Source: Polytrichum commune
Taxonomy: Eukaryota > Streptophyta > Polytrichopsida > Polytrichales > Polytrichaceae
Assembly (NCBI GenBank): GCA_950295325.1
Contig: OX485807.1
Location: 46,490,796 to 46,550,795 of the forward strand
Direction of reading: 5' to 3'
DNA length: 60,000 nt
The notes beneath the pieces were generated by a model, which saw only the letters and a program-made list of their open reading frames with translations, ran no database searches and had not been told where the DNA came from. Positions 56,376-60,000 of this stretch are shown here, piece by piece. Position numbers and translations under genes: made by a program. Positions within the stretch are counted from its first letter, which is position 1. Every line of letters begins with the position of its first letter.

Positions 56376-59300
56376 CTACCTTCCAATAGATTTCAACTCG
56401 TTGATCACGTCCACGTTGCTTGCCAAGATGATGAGGTCGTCTACATATATGATTACGATCACAATGTAGTGGCAAGTTTGTAACACGTACAACGAGTGGT
56501 CCGCATGGCTCCTCGTAAAGCCTTTGTTCACAAAGAATATGTGAATGCACTCGTACCACGCTCGTCCGGATTGCTTCAATCCGTAGAGCGATTTCCCCAA
56601 CTTGCATACGAGGTGCTCTCGGCCTTTTTTGGACAAACCCCTCCGGTTGCTCCATGTAGATGACCACGTGCAATTCGCCGTTCAAGAATGCGGTCTTGAC
56701 GTCCATTTGATGTATCTCCAAGCCCATGGCCGCCGCCATTGCGAGGATGACCCTAATGGTGTTGAATTTGGCCACGGGTGCGAAAGTCTCGCCGAAATCC
56801 ACACCTTCCACTTGCGAGCACCCCTTGGCCACCAACCTCGCTTTGAACCGAACTACCGTACCGTTGGCATCCTTCTTCGTGCGAAACACCCACTTGCATT
56901 TCACGGCCTTGCGGCCCTTCGGCAATGGAACCAACTCCCACGTGGCGTTGGCTATGAGAGATTCGTACTCCTCTTGCATAGCCGACTCCCACTCGCTCGC
57001 ATCACTCGATTCAAATGCTTCTCTCAAATTTCTAGGTTCCCCGACCATTGCTATGTTTGCGTGCTCATCGTCTTCGGGTTGCGGAATGTGGTTCTTCCAC
57101 CATTCCCCAAGAGGTTTGCGTGGCCTATCCGGGTACCTAGAATTGCCTATGGTCTCATTGCCATCTTGCGGTGGTGGAGGTGGTTTGGTTGCGGTTTTCT
57201 TACCGGCGTTAAGTTTCGATGCCTCCGCGCTACGAGTGGATTTCGCGGCCGGTACTTCGGCCTCCGACTCGTCCTCAATGTTCGGCTCCTCCTCGTCCGG
57301 CTCCGAAACGTCGCCGCTCGCCTCCAACTCCTCCGCTTCCGATTTGGGAGATATGTCCACCTTCACCGTCGGTATTTCATCAACTCTCCCACTTGGACGA
57401 TCCTCCAAATGCGTTTTGTCTTCGAAAAACACCACGTCCGGACTCTTGATGATTTTCTTCGTCTCCAAGCACATGAGCCGATACGCCTTGGTGCCTTCGC
57501 AATATCCGAGGAACAAACACTTGATGCCCTTCGCATCCAACTTCGTTCGCCTTTGATCCGGCACCTTCGCGTAAGCCACGCATCCGAACACCCGCATGTG
57601 CGACACGTGCGGCATCCTCCCGCTCCACGCCTCCTCGGGTGTCATTCCTTCAACCGCCTTGGTCGGACACCGGTTGCGTACGTACGCCGCATTGCACACC
57701 GCCTCCGCCCAAAATTCATGGCCGAGGCGTTGGGCATGAATCATGGAGCATGCCATCTCCACCATGGTCCGGTTGGCTCGCTCCGCCACGCCGTTTTGTT
57801 GGGGCGTGTAAGGTGAGGAGGTTTGCCGTGCAATGCCATGTTTGCTCAAGAAATCATCAAATGCCTTTGAAATGTATTCTTCCCCGTTATCCGACCTAAG
57901 AACCTTCACTACGTGCTCCGATTGCCTCTCCACCAAGGTTTTCCATTCTTTGAACCTTGCCAACACCTCCTTCTTGGACTTGAGCACGTACACCCAAATC
58001 TTGCGTGAGAAATCGTCAATGAAGGTGAGAAAATACCTTGCGCCTCCGATGGACGCCGTTTTCATCGGCCCGCACACGTCGGAATGCACGAGCTCCAAGA
58101 TCTTGGTGGCGCGGGTGCCTCCGTCCGTGGGGAATGGTCGCCTCGCTTGTTTGCCCTCCACACATCCTTCGCATGCGAAGGAATGCACGTCGCCTTGCGC
58201 CGCTCCCGCGTCCATCCCGCTCACCATGCTTTGGAGCATTTTCACGCTATTGGCGTTGAGATGCCCCAACCTCTTGTGCCAAAGCTCCAAAGGATGCGAG
58301 TTGGCCTCCGAATGCGCCAAAGAACTCGTTTCGGCCCCATTCAACACGTTGGTGTCCAATTGGTACAAATTGGACTCCAACGACGCCACGCCCAACATCT
58401 CGCCGTTGCTCGCCCTCACCACGCATCCCAACGAGTTGAAATGCACTTTCAAACCCCTCGAAATGAGCTTGCTCACCGAAAGCAAGTTGGAATGCATTTC
58501 CGGCACATGAAGCACGTCGTGCATTCTAATGCTCCGCACACGGCCTTTCACGCGTGTTTCCACTAGTATGGAGCCTTTGCCTACGGCATCTACCATGCCG
58601 TTATCACCCATAAACACTTTGCGACCCGTGACGGGTTCGTAAGTGTCGAAAAAATGCTTATGTGGTGTCATGTGTTGCGAGGCCCCCGAATCCACGATCC
58701 ATCTAGTGGCGGAGCTTTTAGACGCCCCATCTCTCGCTACAAATGCAAAATCATCCCTCGCCCTTGCCATGTTTGCGTTCCCCTTGCGTTTCATTCGACA
58801 ATTACGAGCAATGTGGCCCAACTTACCACAATTGTAGCACCTCGGGCCGTCGCCGCGCCTCTCGTTGTTGTCGAACGCTCGATGTTGGCGGGACAACATG
58901 GCCGCATCGTCGCCTTGAGGCTCCTTCTCCTTCCTCTTGGACACCTCGTGCATGAGACGTGCGGTGATGAAGTCCAACTTGAGCTCCGAAATGGGGCGCG
59001 TCTCCAATGCGGTGATCAAATGCTCGAACGAGGGTGGTAGGCTATCGAGCAAGGTCATGACCACGTCCTCGTCCTTCATAGGCACCTCCAAGCACGTGAG
59101 TTGGTCCGCAAGAGATTTTACCTTGTTGATGTGCGTGAGGATGTCGTCGCCCTCGTCCATCTTGATGGTGAAGAACTTGCGCCTTATGAACAAGATGTTG
59201 GACAAGCTTTTGGTTTCGTGGATGTTGCACAAGGTCTTCCACGCTTCCGCGGGTCCCTTGCATCCTTTGATGTGCGCCAACTCCTTGTCCACCAAACTCA

Positions 59301-59514
59301 TGGCAATGATGGCGAAGGCTTTCTTGCATCGTCGCTCGTACGCCTTCTTGACTTCGTCGCTCGCCGTAGAAGGTGGTGGCAACTCCGAACCATCCACGAT
59401 CTCCCAAAGATCTTTGGTGGACATGGCCATCTCCAATTTGAATTTATAGAGGTTGAAGTTCTCGCCACCGAACTTGTCAACCGATATAAGTCCATCGTTT
59501 TCCCTAGAAGCCAT
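56376..59514 (-). CDS. Ty1/copia gag-pol polyprotein, frameshifted and lacking RNase H
   Basis: The frame runs from the ATG at 59514 (MASREND; an upstream ATG at 59547 is less likely) for about 970 codons without a stop. Numbered from 59547, gag occupies 20-210, the CCHC knuckle (CYNCGKLGHIARNC) 237-250, the protease DSGAS 286-290, and integrase has His424, His429, Cys459, Cys462 and the catalytic Asp490, Asp553 and Glu589 (DD35E). Reverse transcriptase follows (KWVFRTKKDANG, QMDVKTAFLNGEL). A single-base change in a T/A run at 56625-56630 moves the frame; the RT goes on in the next frame through KSLYGLKQSGRAWYE and the YVDD box to 56376. There it stops at the LTR, so the RNase H domain is deleted. 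High GC and CpG content mark it as younger than the fragments around it. Confidence 0.9.
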
Positions 59515-60000
59515 TTTCAAACCGAATGCAAGCTCCCACTCACTCAATGTAGTACAAGGGCTTAGAAACCCTCAAGGAAGTTAGATATGGCCAAAACAAA
59601 GTTGATTTATCACCCAATGTTCTTCTAAAGTCAAATCAGCACCTTTCCTCTCAAGTTAGATGCACAATAACTTCAAAACACATCAAAGAGCTAATCTAAG
59701 CCCTTTGCCACTTGAATATGCTCAATCTAGTGTAGAAATGAACCAATATGTCAAGTCAGCACCTTTCCTCTCAAATTAGATGCAAAATATCTCCAAAACA
59801 CATCAAAGAGCTAATCTAAGCCCTTTGGCACTTGAATGTCCTCAATCTAGTGTAGAAATGAAGCAATATGTCAAGTCAGCACCTTTCCTCTCAAGTTAGA
59901 TGCAAAATATCTCCAAAACACATCAAAGAGCTAATCTAAGCCCTTTGGCACTTGAATGTCCTCAATCTAGTGTAGAAATGAAGCAATATGTCAAGTCAGC
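59515..60000 (-). repeat. 120-bp tandem repeat array 3, in the leader of the fresh copia element
   Basis: Between the gag ATG and the window end. The landmark acctttcctctcaa recurs at 59641, 59761 and 59881, exactly 120 bases apart, with very few differences between the last two units. The array continues beyond the window, where the 5' LTR should be found. Confidence 0.9.

Noticed and set aside
56602-58566. Several plus-strand frames of 160-404 codons over the copia polyprotein
   Set aside because: They are shadows of the GC-rich minus-strand gag-pol frame; none shows a motif of its own.
59581-60000. Regular 120-bp repeats considered as a CRISPR-like array
   Set aside because: The whole unit is repeated, with no variable spacers; it is a tandem repeat in a eukaryotic retrotransposon leader.

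Overview
The window looks like nuclear DNA of a plant: AT-rich, repeat-dense and gene-poor. It holds two intact multi-exon housekeeping genes with GT-AG introns, both of plant type: VPS11 (minus strand, about 35.3-39.5 kb) and the Mediator subunit MED25 (plus strand, about 43.2-49.8 kb). No bacterial-style operon, rRNA or CRISPR array is visible. Cut-and-paste Tc1-like and pogo-like relics, and a non-LTR retrotransposon with a restriction-like endonuclease and its own RNase H, make a seedless plant (liverwort, fern or lycophyte) or other streptophyte more likely than a flowering plant, but this is inference and I cannot name the species.

Layout. 1-4026: a non-LTR retrotransposon (reverse transcriptase, a methyltransferase-like block, RNase H, Cys/His knuckle, PD-(D/E)xK-like endonuclease), cut by the window start and broken by two frameshifts. 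4.0-31 kb: a graveyard of decayed elements. It includes a Tc1-like transposase pseudogene (5.3-6.2 kb), a second, heavily decayed 5'-truncated copy of the first element on the minus strand (11.8-14.6 kb), a PIF/Harbinger-like transposase relic (19.9-21.0 kb), a cccatgcccac minisatellite (22.4-22.8 kb), a 400-bp inverted-repeat element (22.84-23.24 kb), and a 723-bp pogo-like element with TA flanks and iterated subterminal motifs (30.17-30.89 kb). 31.7-34.9 kb: two copies of a small inverted-repeat element, the fullest copy of a roughly 1-kb interspersed repeat with a tRNA-like promoter (partial copies at 8.1, 11.6 and 14.8 kb), and a tRNA-derived SINE.

35.1-49.9 kb is the genic part. VPS11 and MED25 stand head to head about 3.8 kb apart, with a frameshifted gene for a secreted glycine-rich protein (41.3-41.8 kb) between them. 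VPS11 serves endosome-to-vacuole trafficking; MED25 links transcription factors to RNA polymerase II. They share no pathway.

50.6-60.0 kb is a nest of one Ty1/copia family with short (179-bp) LTRs. Its leader carries an exact 120-bp tandem repeat. Several LTR-plus-repeat units lie in a row on the plus strand; a much fresher gag-pol copy lies on the minus strand (56.2-59.5 kb), with its RNase H region deleted and its repeat array running off the window end.
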